A stretch of DNA of 64,000 nucleotides from Ceratopteris richardii. Its lineage: Eukaryota > Streptophyta > Polypodiopsida > Polypodiales > Pteridaceae. The position numbers and the translations under genes are program-made. This document shows positions 9,630 to 19,507 of the stretch, piece after piece. The notes under the pieces are model-generated. The model was not told the DNA's origin. It saw only the letters and a program-made list of their open reading frames with translations, and made no database searches. Position 1 is the first letter of the stretch. The number at the start of each line of letters is the position of its first letter. The stretch spans positions 66,853,997-66,917,996 of the forward strand of contig CM035435.1 of NCBI GenBank assembly GCA_020310875.1, written 5' to 3'.

Positions 9630-11669
9630 CTAGTTATGCTCGGGTGACTGCATGTAGTAAGCATGTGGACTGCCAATATGTGAGGAGTCAAAACTATGGT
9701 CATTTGGATCACTGTCTGATAGCAATGGGGTGACTGGGACTATGGCTCTATTCGGGTTTTCTTCAGTAGATGCATACTTCACTGGGATCACATTGGTTGG
9801 AGCAGGGGGTTGCTGCACTAGGACTGGTTGAGGTCTCTGCTGCCCTTGATAAGGTAGCTGATAGGTTTGTTGTGGTCTGTTGTATTGTGGTGATGGATAC
9901 TGATTCTGGTATCTACCCTGTTGTGGATATGGCTGAGGATAATTTTGCCTAACAGTTTGTTTGTTATATGGGCAGTCTTGTGCCATGTGATTGGTGTACC
10001 TGCGCTCTATGGTGCAGTACTGGCTACTAGGATTCGCCTGAGGCTGGGCCATAATGGGACATACACTTGCCATATGTTCACCTCCACAATTGTAACACCG
10101 CTTAACTGGGGCAAATCTTGGGATTTGCTTGCTAGAGACACCTAGTTTTTGGGCTACCTTCTCTGCAAGTTCCTCGATAGATGTGGATTGACCAGATGTT
10201 CGTTTGCTGGAGCTATCAGAATCCTTATAGATTTTTGATAGTTCTAACTCTTCACCTAGATTGTCCTCAATGTCTATGCACATGCGCACGCACTCCTCTA
10301 TCGTTCTAGGGTCCTTCAGGTACACATATGACCTGAGCTTAGTGCTCAACAATCCGTCTAGGAACAAGGCCACTTGTTTGGCTGGTGTGGGTAACTCCGG
10401 CATAGGGCATCTCTCCAGGTACTGTCTAAATCTTCTTCCAGCTAGTCTGACCGTCTCTTGAGGTGTTTGTTTGAAGCTATGAATTAGTGAGGAGGTGTTA
10501 TGCCTGATTCCACTCTTAGAAAACTCGACAATAAATGCCTCTAAGAGTTGGTCTATGTTTCTGAAATGCCTCTCATTCAGTGGTTGGAACCACGTAAGGG
10601 GAGTGTTCCTAAGGGTTAGACCGAAAGCATTATATTGTGTGAATAGGTCCTCCACCTGTTCAGCTTTCAACACTTGTCGAAATTCTGCCACATGGTCATA
10701 AGGGTCTCCCGTGCCATCGAAATAATTCTTCATGGACTTCACCAGTTGAGTTGGTCGTAGGGTCCTAGTGTGTTCTCTCGGCCTTGGCAAAGGAAATTCA
10801 TCAATGTCCCGGTGATTCCATGGGGTTCTATGTCTCTCAGGTTCTACCCTATTCCTTTCTGTTCCCGTTCTCTCTCTTCCCAGGGAGTTGGTGAAACTTA
10901 CCTCAGGTTTGTCTCTACTTCTATCCCTCTGAGCCCCATGAGCTTGGGAGGTCCCAGCTCCTTGGTGACCAAAGGACACATTAGACCTTGGTTGGGGAAA
11001 AACAAATTCTCCCTTCCATGTGTAGGCATGTCTGCCATGCTCAGTGACCACGAAGATTCTCTCTGATGCATTGTCTAGGTAGGTTACTTGACCTGGGCGA
11101 TCAGGGTCTTTAAACTCATAGATTGTGAGGGCACTCACTTCCTGAGATTGAGAAGATTTATATCTCCAAAAAGCCTCATCGGTTTCTCGATTTAAAAGCA
11201 GATCTATGCTTTTATTATCCTGTGGAATCCACTCTGGAGTCATGATTCTGGTCAAGACAGATTTACCACGGGGAGTTCTTGGCTCTCTCTCTAAGTTCCC
11301 TTGCTCTATATCACCCATGTCGGTCTCCGCAATCACATTTCCAAACTCATCAGTTCTATCAGGAAGAGTGGTGACTACATATATAGTCCCCTCTTTATCT
11401 AGGTATGCTCCGTTCTCAAACTTGACTACCGGGTGGTCTATTCCATGGGGTTGATCGGGGTTCTTAATCTGGACCACCGATCTTCTCAGTCCGTCTTCGT
11501 AGATGCGAGCACCTAGACGATTCGTCCTGATATATTCCAATTGAGTCTTATAAGGCCCCTCTGGCTTTTCTAGATAAGCCAACCCTGAACTACCTACTGG
11601 TCTCTCCATGTGATAGGACATCTCAGAATCACTTGTTTCTGATCTGGGAGTGTATGGGTAATCACTCAA
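9630..11669 (-). CDS. gag: Ty3 gag (capsid and nucleocapsid)
   Basis: An intact 679-codon frame starting with ATG, the first ORF after the leader. The N-terminal 280 residues are poorly conserved and rich in charge. A Retrotrans_gag capsid domain spans roughly 290-480, recognisable from FDGTGDPYDHVAEFR, LTWFQPLNE, the Tyr/Arg-rich helix RRFRQYLERC and ALFLDGLLSTKLRSYVYL. One CCHC knuckle (CYNCGGEHMASVC) binds nucleic acid. A degenerate second knuckle and a Gln/Pro/Tyr-rich tail follow. Gag builds the cytoplasmic particle in which reverse transcription occurs. The ORF ends in TAG, then remains open, as described for the linker. Confidence 0.88.
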   Translation of the reverse strand: MSDYPYTPRSETSDSEMSYHMERPVGSSGLAYLEKPEGPYKTQLEYIRTNRLGARIYEDGLRRSVVQIKNPDQPHGIDHPVVKFENGAYLDKEGTIYVVTTLPDRTDEFGNVIAETDMGDIEQGNLEREPRTPRGKSVLTRIMTPEWIPQDNKSIDLLLNRETDEAFWRYKSSQSQEVSALTIYEFKDPDRPGQVTYLDNASERIFVVTEHGRHAYTWKGEFVFPQPRSNVSFGHQGAGTSQAHGAQRDRSRDKPEVSFTNSLGRERTGTERNRVEPERHRTPWNHRDIDEFPLPRPREHTRTLRPTQLVKSMKNYFDGTGDPYDHVAEFRQVLKAEQVEDLFTQYNAFGLTLRNTPLTWFQPLNERHFRNIDQLLEAFIVEFSKSGIRHNTSSLIHSFKQTPQETVRLAGRRFRQYLERCPMPELPTPAKQVALFLDGLLSTKLRSYVYLKDPRTIEECVRMCIDIEDNLGEELELSKIYKDSDSSSKRTSGQSTSIEELAEKVAQKLGVSSKQIPRFAPVKRCYNCGGEHMASVCPIMAQPQANPSSQYCTIERRYTNHMAQDCPYNKQTVRQNYPQPYPQQGRYQNQYPSPQYNRPQQTYQLPYQGQQRPQPVLVQQPPAPTNVIPVKYASTEENPNRAIVPVTPLLSDSDPNDHSFDSSHIGSPHAYYMQSPEHN

Positions 11670-13582
11670 CTGCTGGGCCCAAGACCTGGCAGTGTGATTG
11701 ACACTAGCTTCAGAAGATCTGAGGCTTTGTCTGTCTCAGCCTAAGTGTCTGACTGATCTAAGGTTCATATGCCTGATTTATTCACCCCCTGGAACCCAAG
11801 AACACTCTCGTTGCAGGCTGATTTTGCACCAATCACTTTGTTCTTTTTAGTTGAATATTGAGTTTATGGTCTTGTCTGAAATTGCGTCGTCAGGAGTACT
11901 TAAGTGAATTTCCGCACTTGATGAGTGATCGATTCCCGTTTATCTTTTGTCCCTTAGGGTTTTAGCACTTAAGACCTATTTACTTCTTGCACTTTGTTGA
12001 TTAATATTCTTGGACTTGATTAGTGCCTAACGTTGCCCTAATTAATTACCACACCTAAGTCGCACTTAGCCTAGGCTAGGAATTGACAAAGGAGGGTTGA
12101 GAGATCTTCCCACCTCAATTAGCTGGTTGACCAAACTGCTACACAAGCCCAGGAAGCCTTCTCCCAAGCTCGGTACTCACCCTTGCTAGCTTGCTTTGGA
12201 TTGCCTTGAGTGCACACAAAGTTCCTGCAAAAACTCACCAGTTAGTATAGCTTTATTGCCACAGGTATTTGAAAGACACACTTCAATAATTTTAGTCCCC
12301 TTGGAGTAGCTCACTGTACCCCCTGAATCTGAGAACCACTTAGTTCCACCTAAAGGTCAACTTACAAATGCATGTTCTAAAACTCCGCGTATAATTCTCA
12401 CAAAAACCAGTCGAGGTCCACGTAGGATTCTCAACGAGCTTTCCAACGAGACCAAAATCTCATCAATCGGAGTTCGTATGGTCAAGTTATGACCATTCAG
12501 GCACTAAAGGGTCAAAACAGGCTCTCAGGGTTCAGGAGATCCCTCTCTGGTTTCTAGGCCTTTTGCCCACTTCCGAGGTTCTAAAGTTATACCAAGGTGC
12601 CAAAAATGAAGCTCAACTAGTCTCCCAATCACTCAAAAAATTAACCCTAAATTTTCATGCGTTAATGGCCGTGTATCGCGATAGGTCGGGTCGGAGTGTC
12701 GCGATAGGTGGGGAGTGTCGCGATAACTCGGAGTGTCGCAATAGCCCGGAGTGTCGCGATAGCTCAGAGTGTCGCGATAGCTCGGAGTGTCGCGATAGCT
12801 CGGAGTGTCGCGATAGCTTGGAGTGTCGCGATAACTCGGAGTGTCGCGATACCTCGGAGTGTCGCGATACCTCGGAGTGTCGCGATAGCTCGGAGTGTCG
12901 CGATAACTCGGAGTGTCGCGATACCTCGGAGTGTCGCGATACCTCGGAGTGTCGCGATAGCTCGGAGTGTCGCGATACCTCGGAGTGTCGCGATAGCTCG
13001 GAGTGTCGCGATACCTCGGAGTGTCGCGATAACTCGGAGTGTCATGATACCTCGGAGTGTCGCGATACCTCGGAGTGTCGCGATACCTCGGAGTGTCGCG
13101 ATACCTCGGAGTGTCGCGATAACTCGGAGTGTCGCGATAGCTCGGGATATGGTGAATTTTTCTGTTCTATCTAGTGTTCCTAGGAGCTCTAGGCCTGCGC
13201 AGTGTCGTGGTGCACTCAGAATCGTGATCGGGTGAAATTTTTGGAGTGTCGCGATAGCTCGAGCTCAACGCCTCGGGGACTGTGCAGACAATTTCTGTAC
13301 CTGCTGAGCTTGCTGGAGATGATGATGGAGCTGCCACCTGCAAGAAACATGCAAAAAACACACAAAAACAAGCACGCACAATCGCTCTCTCTCAAACTCA
13401 CACACAACAAATGAGGGAATGAAAAGGAAGAGGGGATATGTAGTGGGGAAGGAGGTGGAGGTGGAGATGGAGAAGGAGGTGAAGATGAAAATGGAGATGG
13501 AAAAAAATCAGAAATTTACCTACTACTTACCATTCCAACGCGTCCTCTCTACGTCTTACCATCACACGCTCGTCCTCAAAGC
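11670..13582 (-). other. Ty3 leader between primer site and gag
   Basis: About 1.9 kb of the presumed 5' untranslated leader. It holds no convincing ORF in the element's sense. Its main feature is the 18-bp minisatellite described separately. Part near 13420-13510 is strongly purine-rich on the plus strand (repeats of GGAGATGGAGAAGG type). Long leaders occur in Ogre/Tat elements, where they may carry an extra ORF; none is seen here. Confidence 0.6.
12675..13150 (-). repeat. 18-bp CpG-rich minisatellite, about 24 units
   Basis: The plus-strand unit reads GTGTCGCGATAGCTCGGA with a period of 18 bp. About 24 nearly perfect copies lie in tandem between 12712 and 13145, with degenerate units just upstream and one isolated unit at 13246. 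The base after GATA varies among G, A and C, giving three unit types in a non-random-looking order. Each unit holds the palindrome TCGCGA and three CpGs, while the surrounding element is CpG-poor. The array lies in the Ty3 leader. Because 18 is a multiple of 3 and the unit lacks stops, it creates long spurious ORFs on both strands. Confidence 0.97.
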
Positions 13583-13604
13583 TCGATCCCCGGCAACGGC
13601 GCCA
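13583..13604 (-). other. Ty3 primer-binding site for tRNA-Asp
   Basis: The plus strand here carries the acceptor/T-arm end of plant tRNA-Asp(GUC), TCGATCCCCGGCAACGGCG plus CCA. The minus strand is therefore the complementary primer site, separated from the LTR end by five bases (AATTT). Asp primers are typical of Athila-type Ty3 elements. This fixes both the element's orientation and the LTR boundary at 13610. Confidence 0.95.
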
Positions 13605-13609
13605 AAATT

Positions 13610-14139
13610 TGGTGTAGCTCAGTGATGAGTAGCACCTCCTTTAATGTCAATCCGGGAAGACATGAGGATGGTATGAAGACCACGAGCAAGTGGAAGCACA
13701 AGTGCGTGAGTGAGAAGCACACAAGCATGCACACACATACACACACACGCGCACACACGGTAAGAACAAAGAGAGTAAGACAATGGAATCACTTCTATTG
13801 CAAGAAAGTTCTCATACAAGCTCAAACTACAAGAAGCTAGCCAAAAATGAGCTCTCTAGCTCTATTTATAGTTTTTGACTAGCTTTGGCCCTGTCCAGAC
13901 CTAGTGTCCGGCCTAGTTAAAAATTAGGTCCCGGGGCTTGTTTGAGGGCCCAAACGAGATCTAAAAATTATGAAAATTGACAGGCGACTACATCTAAGGC
14001 TCCCCAAGCTCGAGGACTCCTCGGCTTGTACAAAATGGAGCTACAAAAAGGTGAAATGATATTTACAAGGGTTTGTAGTGATGAGAATCACTTTAAAATG
14101 ATGTGAGGGTTTTTTGAAAAAAAATGAAGGGTTGCCTCA
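13610..14139 (-). repeat. 5' LTR of the Ty3 element
   Basis: The LTR edge next to the primer site is sharp (plus strand TGGTGTAGCTCAG). The outer edge is only estimated, because the partner LTR is outside the window. A CA-rich microsatellite lies at about 13723-13760. The LTR contains a TATA box in the element's sense, so it acts as promoter. Confidence 0.65.
13863..13870 (-). promoter_or_regulatory. TATA box of the Ty3 LTR
   Basis: The minus strand reads CTATAAATAG inside the LTR. Transcription would begin about 30 bp further left, near 13835. This leaves some 225 bp of R-U5 before the primer site, a usual arrangement. Confidence 0.6.
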
Positions 14140-14239
14140 GTGCTAGATCTACATGTGTGTCCATACTTGCTTCTTCCCGCATCCTGTCAACACCTATCTA
14201 TGGCAAGGCAAAAGCGGCTTATTTCTTCAGTTGATGAGA

Positions 14240-14360
14240 TAGTGGTTTTACCTTTCTTACTAACTAGGTATGATCACTCATCAAATATCACATCATAGCT
14301 AACAATGATCTTCTTTGCCTCTAGATTCCAAATAACAAGAATATACTTTTAGGTTTAGAA
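14240..14360 (-). pseudogene. Copia fragment downstream of the integrase core
   Basis: The minus strand encodes a short stretch reading IWNLEAKKIIVSYDVIFDE. This is the conserved copia segment after the integrase core, usually near SKKIIVSRDVVFDE. Nothing else of that element is preserved here. A family E LTR begins at 14403, so this scrap is probably the tissue into which E inserted. Confidence 0.5.
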
Positions 14361-14569
14361 ATAAATCCTCTCTACTAATATATACCTAACAACTTTCATA
14401 CGTGTAAAAAAGTACTTACACAAGAAAATGCAAGAGCAATAGCAAAAGGAGAATAATAAGTATAAGAGAATTTCAATAAAATCACTACTAGCATCAAGTA
14501 CAAAGGTGATGGTGCTTTCCACCCATGCAATCTCAAGGTAGAGATTAAATGGTGATCTAAACACATATG

Positions 14570-15581
14570 TGTTGGAGGAGATGGTGGATAGTCTTCAGAG
14601 ATGAAGTGGTGCTACAAAACACTACTTCACACAAGCCAAGAACACGTGGTGGAGAGTGTAGTAGACCTCTTTAGCTTCCTAATGATCACAAATAATCACT
14701 TATGTGCTTTGGAACATGATCCACTAATGAATTGATCAAAACAAGTGAGTAGGAAGTTGATCCAAGATCATGGACTTGCGATTTTAGTCACTACACATAT
14801 TCAGTAGAATGAACAGTCCTCTCAGCCTGTTAGCAATTAGCCAAATTCCTTTTGGTGGTATCTAACTAACTTAGATAGCTACCAATCATGAGTCATTTCA
14901 ATAAAAAAGATGAACTACACACTGAGAATGATGCTTATCAAATTTCTAGACTTGCTCGACATTTTCGGGGTGCTTCATACTGCAGACCAGAGAGTAATGA
15001 TTATAGGATATCTCACGATTCAGTGAAGTAATAACAATGAAACTTTGTATCTATGGAGTAGACAGTATGTTGATTCTATACAACTTTAAATCACATCAAA
15101 TGATCAACCATGCACTGAGAACAAGCTCTGAGAAATTCACTGTTTTGAGATGGTCATAGCAGAGAAGTGAGGTAGAGATATGATCAATGTATATGCATTA
15201 AATCACATAGTAATACAATTTCATTGGCAATGTTCAATTACACAATGTGAGATTAGTGAAGTGGATATAAGAGGAGCACACTAATCACTTAAGTCCCTCT
15301 AAAAATGATCTCATAATGGGGCTCATCACGTGACTCTTTTTTATTTGCTTTTATACTTGAGTTTGGAATCCTAAACTATAGGATATATTCTCTCATCAAT
15401 CATCTACCAAGTAAGTCGAGATTTGATTCCTCCTAACTCCTCGTGAAAGTAGTGCATTAAGTATAAGCACTTTTACAAAGATGAAAAGTATTGTGACTTT
15501 TACAAGGGGGTGATCATATATGACTATATGAAGTTCATGTTAGTTATCCAAGTATGTAGGCTTGGTCTATGTGCACCAATA
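14570..15581 (-). repeat. Family C 3' LTR
   Basis: A 1012-bp direct repeat of 16031-17070, differing by scattered substitutions and small gaps. It is preceded, in the element's sense, by a purine-rich tract (CTTGAGGGGAAGC near 15583-15595) that serves as the polypurine tract. Confidence 0.88.
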
Positions 15582-15611
15582 GCTTCCCCTCAAGCCTAGC
15601 ATGCTTGGTCT

Positions 15612-15965
15612 TCATTCCTCCTTGATTTCCCACAATCCAATCATCATCTTGAACCTATTCATCTTAGTTCCATCCAAAGAATTTTTTAGTATATCTACAT
15701 ATCGCAATTTAGTTGATACATAGGACAATTGGATGTCCTTGCTAAGCAATTTTGCCCTTACATAATGATAGTGCACTTCAATGTGCTTATTCCTTGCATG
15801 ATATACAAGATTATCAGCCAAATGAAGTGGGCTAGTGTTGTCTCCAAAAATCATTCGAGTGTAAGGATGTAACCCCAAATTTGTGTAGAGTTGTTTGAGC
15901 CACATAGCCTCTTGTGTTGCATTTGCTAAGCCTCTATATTCTACCTCTATGGATGACAATGCCAC
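15612..15965 (-). pseudogene. Copia RNase H, C-terminal remnant (family C)
   Basis: A 117-codon remnant of copia RNase H. It opens with ALSSIEVEYRGLANATQEAMW, the usual ALSS.EAEY motif, then IFGDNTSPLHLADN, ARNKHIEVHYHYVRA and LSYVSTK, followed by a stop and the polypurine tract. The family's RNase H is about this long here because only the second half survives. It stands directly next to the primer site, which shows that everything between leader and RNase H was deleted. Confidence 0.85.
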
Positions 15966-16008
15966 ATTTGGTTGCTTCTTTGATGACCATGATATTAGCT
16001 TTGATCCT

Positions 16009-16030
16009 GCTCTAATACCACTGATACCAC
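16009..16030 (-). other. Family C primer site with a 10-bp duplication
   Basis: Read on the minus strand, GTGGTATCAG is followed by TGGTATTAGAGCAGG. Both resemble the initiator-Met primer site TGGTATCAGAGC. The first copy abuts the LTR and is truncated; the second is full length with one change. The plus-strand family C element has a single site. Confidence 0.8.
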
Positions 16031-17070
16031 TGTTGGAGGAGATGGTGGATAGTCTTCAGAGATGAAGTGGTGCTGCAAAACCCTACTTCACACCAACCAA
16101 GAACAAGTGGTGGAGAGTGTAAAAGACCTCTTTAGCTTCCTAATGATCACAAATAATCACTTATGTGCTTTGGAGCATGATCCACTAATCAATTGATCAA
16201 AATAGATGATTAGGAAGTTGATCCAAGATCATGGACTTGCTATTTTCGTCACTACACATATTCAGTAGAATGAACAGCGCTCTCAGCCTGTTAGAAATTA
16301 GCCAAATTCCTTTTGGAGGTATCTAATTTACTTAGATAGCTACCAATAATGAGTTATTTCAATAAAAAAAATGAACTACACACTGAGAATGATGCTTAGC
16401 AAATTTCAGGACTTGCTCGATATTTTCGGGGTGCTTCAGATTGCAGACTAGAGAGTAATGATTAAAGGATATCTCATGATTCAATGAAGCAATAACAATG
16501 AAACTTTGTAGCTATGGATTAGACAGTATGATGATTCTATAGCACTTTAAGTCCAACCAAATGATCAGCCATGCACTGAGATCAATCTCTAAGAAGTTCA
16601 CTATTCTAAGATGGTCATAGCAAAGAAGTGAGGTAGAGATATGATCAATGTATATGCATTAAATCACATAGTAATACAATTTCATTGGCAATGTTCAATC
16701 GCACAATGTGAGGGTAGTAAAGTGGCTATGAGATGAGCACACTAATCACTTAAGTTGCTCTCAAAATGATCTCATAATTGGGCCATAACACGAATCTTTT
16801 TTATCTGCTTTTATAGTTGAGTTTGGAGCCAATCTTTGAATTCAAATTCAAATGCTCACCAAAAAGTGAGTCCCAAACTATAGGATATATTCTCTCATCA
16901 ATCATCTACCAATTAATTCAATATTTGATTCATCCTAACTCCTCATGAAATTAGTGCACTTTTACAAAGATGAAAAGTAATGTGACTTTTACAAGGGAGT
17001 GACCATATATGACTAGATGAAGTTCATGTTAGTTATCCAAGTATGTAGGCTTGGTCTCTTTGCACCAACA
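16031..17070 (-). repeat. Family C 5' LTR
   Basis: A 1040-bp LTR, direct repeat of 14570-15581, starting TGTTGG and ending CCAACA (a 6-bp terminal inverted repeat). It adjoins the primer site at its left and the family E LTR remnant at its right. Confidence 0.88.
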
Positions 17071-17548
17071 ATCTGGATAGGGAATTACAAGGTAGAGGTA
17101 TGCTGGCTCAAATCGATGTTTGGAGTAGTTCAAAATTCACGTATATATAGGCCAATGGAGAGGTGTGGCCTTCCATGGACAGGAAAACATGGGTGATAGA
17201 ATGTGGGTGGCCACTGCCTATGTAATCCCCATATGTGTATTAGGTTGGTTCAATTGACCTTATAAATATTAATGATTTTTAAGTTTGATAGAGAATATTC
17301 AATGACATATTCCCTTTATCATTATCGATCAAAGCTTCTCATTGTTGCCTTAGACCCCATAGTTGGGGACCCTAGTAATTCCGTTCCTTACAGTACCTTA
17401 GATGGTCCAATTCTACCTTCATCCAACATGCAAGTTGGGATCCCCATCAACTGGGTAATGTAGGATTGGCTTCTCCTCATAAGGGGCCTTACAAAATGTG
17501 CATTAGAACATACAATCGTGAGTTTTAGACATTGGTCACATACTAAAA

Positions 17549-18840
17549 CTGACAATGGAGATAAATTACAAAGAACCACAAAATGAACATAGGGTGCAAT
17601 AAAGACTCTTGTTATAAAGTGACTTTTTTGGTCCAAGATTAAGTTAAATGAAATGTTTTCTAAGGGATTAAACAAGCTCAAAGCTTAACCTAGTGGTTAA
17701 CTATAATGGATGGGAACAAAGCCTTGGGTTCAAATCCCATTAGTGGTATAGGTGTATATTTTTCAAAAAAATCTTTTAGAGCCTTTCAGAAATATTCAAC
17801 TTGATTTAAATTGAGTTAATTAGAGTTAAATTGATTAGATTTAGAGACATGGAGGAATTATCACTTGACAAATATGGGAAAATTGCCACATATGATTGCA
17901 CTTGTCAAAAGGACCCCCCCCAGTATTGTATAAACTATGGGTTTAGAAGGTTAAATGTATAGAATGTGAGGGTTAGAAAATGATGTACATTGGCCTTGTT
18001 TTAGCCCTTGATTTACCCTTGGCATATGCTCGAATCTTTGGTTTAAACCCTTGATTTGAACCCTTGGGGTATCTAATCATATGAGGTCCCAATTTATTGG
18101 TTGTGATCCTTATGCTTGATTTGTCATAAGGTTTGGAAACCTTATTCTTGGGATAATTTTCCCTAACTATTGCCTTGGGGTGTACATGCAATGAGAACCC
18201 TCATTTGATTAAGAAGGCATGTGATTTTCTTGAAGAATCAAAAAGCATGTGAAAGTCCTTTGAAAAGTGTCAACATGAGGGACACTTGGATGAGCCCAAG
18301 GTCATGCACCTCCTTGGTCTAGAGGTATATATATGGGTAGAGACATGCCCTGTCTTCTTGTGGTGGTCTTGGTAGATAGCTTAGTTGATTACTTGATAGA
18401 AGATATAGTATGCTACATTGGTACTAGCATCCAAGACATTTCTTTCTTCATCTATGTGAGACTCCTCTGTGAGCTTCTAATTAGTATGCCCATGAGAGGA
18501 CTTCTATGTCTCTATTAGAGACATCAAAATTTATCTCATGTGACCCCCCCTCCTATTGGGAAGTTCCTTAACATCCAAGGGGTCCTCTCAAGCCACTTGA
18601 TGGGCAGCCGACAAGGCACCCAAAGAGGATTATCTAGCTCAAATAACCATTCCATAGATGGGTGTGTAAAGATTAGCATGCACATCCATGATCTCATCTT
18701 CCCTTCTCTATCTTGCTTAATGAAGTAAATGTTGAAGATAAATGTGCAAGCTCATTTTCACATGATTTGTGCTTGGATAAGTTTACCAAATGTAAAATTA
18801 AAGGAAAAATAGATCTAAGGATGGAAAAAACTAGTCAAAA
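17549..18840. other. Interval without a recognisable gene
   Basis: Apart from a SINE-like unit near 17.7 kb, I see no coding similarity. A 72-codon minus-strand ORF (17973-18191) is basic and unrecognised; it might be a copia linker, but there is no proof. A TATATATATGGG motif lies near 18327. A plus-strand ORF at 18713 reads into the adjacent LTR and is not a gene. Confidence 0.6.
17680..17770 (+). repeat. tRNA-derived SINE-like unit
   Basis: An A-box-like TAACCTAGTGG (17686-17696) and a perfect B box GGTTCAAATCC (17727-17737) stand 30 bp apart, the spacing of a tRNA-type Pol III promoter. No cloverleaf is evident, so this is a SINE head rather than a tRNA gene. Body and tail are not delimited. 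Confidence 0.55.
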
Positions 18841-19069
18841 TGTTGGAGTTAGACGTCTGCGGAAGCACGTGAACAACACAAGGAAGAAGAAGAAGCTTAG
18901 AGCACAACACACAAGACTGAATATATTACCATAAGAATGTACAAAGATAAGTAGCCCATTAGGGCAATAGGCATATATACAAGCTGGGGGGAAAAAACCT
19001 CCTAAAAGAGGTAAAAAAGTGTCCCAGTGGTCCTAGAGTATTCACACACATCACTACCAAAATATATCA
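18841..19069 (-). repeat. Family A LTR, copy 1 (3' LTR)
   Basis: A 229-bp LTR (TGTTGGAGTTAG to AATATATCA), closely matching 30886-31112, 34423-34649 and 42159-42333. The next ~120 bp (19070-19190) match the 3' untranslated end of the family A element at 34650-34770. This marks it as a 3' LTR of a minus-strand element whose body is gone. Confidence 0.88.
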
Positions 19070-19212
19070 ACAAATCCCCCTAGGAGTGGCGGACAAGGAG
19101 CTAGCACTCATGTATAAGGAAGTTCCAATCTATGTGGAATCAATCCACAAAAGGAAGTAAGCCCTAAGCTTTGCGCAAAAATAAGGCAATTTCTTAGCCT
19201 TCATAGGTGTCA

Positions 19213-19287
19213 AGTGGTGATGTTGATCATTTCATTTATTATGCAGATTTACATAATGCACTTGTTGATGAGAAGATTGACATAGAA
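19213..19287 (+). pseudogene. Copia fragment, left half of the family B target
   Basis: Encodes a segment with YYADLHNALVDEKIDIE, the linker between copia integrase and RT also found in other copies (for example near 33.6 and 42.6 kb). It stops at GACATAGAA, where a family B LTR begins. The continuation (GAGGCAAAAGC) is found 13.4 kb away at 32705. Confidence 0.8.
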
Positions 19288-19475
19288 TGAAGTATTTCTA
19301 TGGTGATGCATGATGGTAGACTCTCCTTATTGCGAGCTCGGCAATGATACCCTTGCTATAGAAACATGAACTCTGACGCCACACATAGTACTCCACTCAA
19401 GCACTGCAGAATACATAGAAAACACACAGTTATTGACCACGAACATAGAGTTCTTAGGTCGTACAAATGTGGTTG
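19288..19475 (-). repeat. Family B 3' LTR, truncated
   Basis: Matches the first two thirds of LTRs 32418-32704, 41466-41762 and 50699-50997 (TGAAGTATTTCTATGG start, then CTTAGGTCGTACAAATG). It breaks off and is joined to a fragment of B internal sequence. A family C LTR begins at 19508. Confidence 0.8.
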
Positions 19476-19507
19476 ATCAGTGTCAAAAGCTATCCTATGG
19501 TATATAT

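Larger units (their letters stand above)
1..14139 (-). mobile_element. Giant Ty3/gypsy LTR retrotransposon, 3' end outside the window
   Basis: One minus-strand element fills this stretch. In transcription order it has a 5' LTR (from about 14139 to 13610), a primer site matching the 3' end of tRNA-Asp (13604-13583), a 1.9-kb leader with a minisatellite, gag, protease-RT, RNase H-integrase with a second protease-like domain, and an extra ORF that reaches base 1. The 3' LTR and polypurine tract are not present, so the element exceeds 14 kb. Its length, Asp primer and extra 3' ORF recall the Athila/Tat (OTA) branch, but the lineage is inferred. Lesions seen are frameshifts near 1600, 6035 and 9450 and in-frame TAGs at 1335 and 9630. 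It is therefore probably a fairly young but inactive copy. The outer LTR boundary is an estimate because the second LTR is missing. Confidence 0.9.
14570..17070 (-). mobile_element. Family C copia element with a large internal deletion
   Basis: Two LTRs in direct orientation (14570-15581 and 16031-17070) begin TGTTGGAGGAGATGG on the plus strand and end GCACCAATA or GCACCAACA. They flank only 449 bp: a primer site at the right and the RNase H end of pol at the left. The flanks ATATG and ATCTG are a target duplication with one mismatch. Because the LTR family matches the plus-strand element at 19508, this is a shortened relative that lost gag to RT, probably by internal deletion. Confidence 0.88.
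14403..17548 (-). repeat. Family E LTR copy, split by a copia insertion
   Basis: Bases 14403-14569 and 17071 to about 17548 align by eye with the solo LTR at 21167-21850, which is uninterrupted. The junction in the uninterrupted copy reads GGTGATCTAGACAACTCTAG, against GGTGATCTAAACACATATG then ATCTGGATAGGG here. The interrupting 2.5 kb therefore inserted at this point. I found no clear target duplication for this E copy itself. Its right end has decayed. The minus orientation is inferred from the G-rich strand of the other copy. Confidence 0.75.

Noticed and set aside
12675..13150. CRISPR-like regular repeat array
   Set aside because: Units are tandem without unique spacers, and the sequence is a plant retrotransposon leader.
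12563..13235. 203- and 175-codon plus-strand ORFs with Cys/Arg/Asp/Ser or Val/Ala/Ile/Arg repeats, and a 93-codon ORF on the minus strand
   Set aside because: All are translations of the 18-bp minisatellite, whose period is a multiple of three and which lacks stops in several frames. No start context or non-repeat coding sequence supports a gene.
17680..17770. A functional tRNA gene
   Set aside because: A and B boxes are present, but I could not form an acceptor stem or anticodon arm; a SINE head explains it better.
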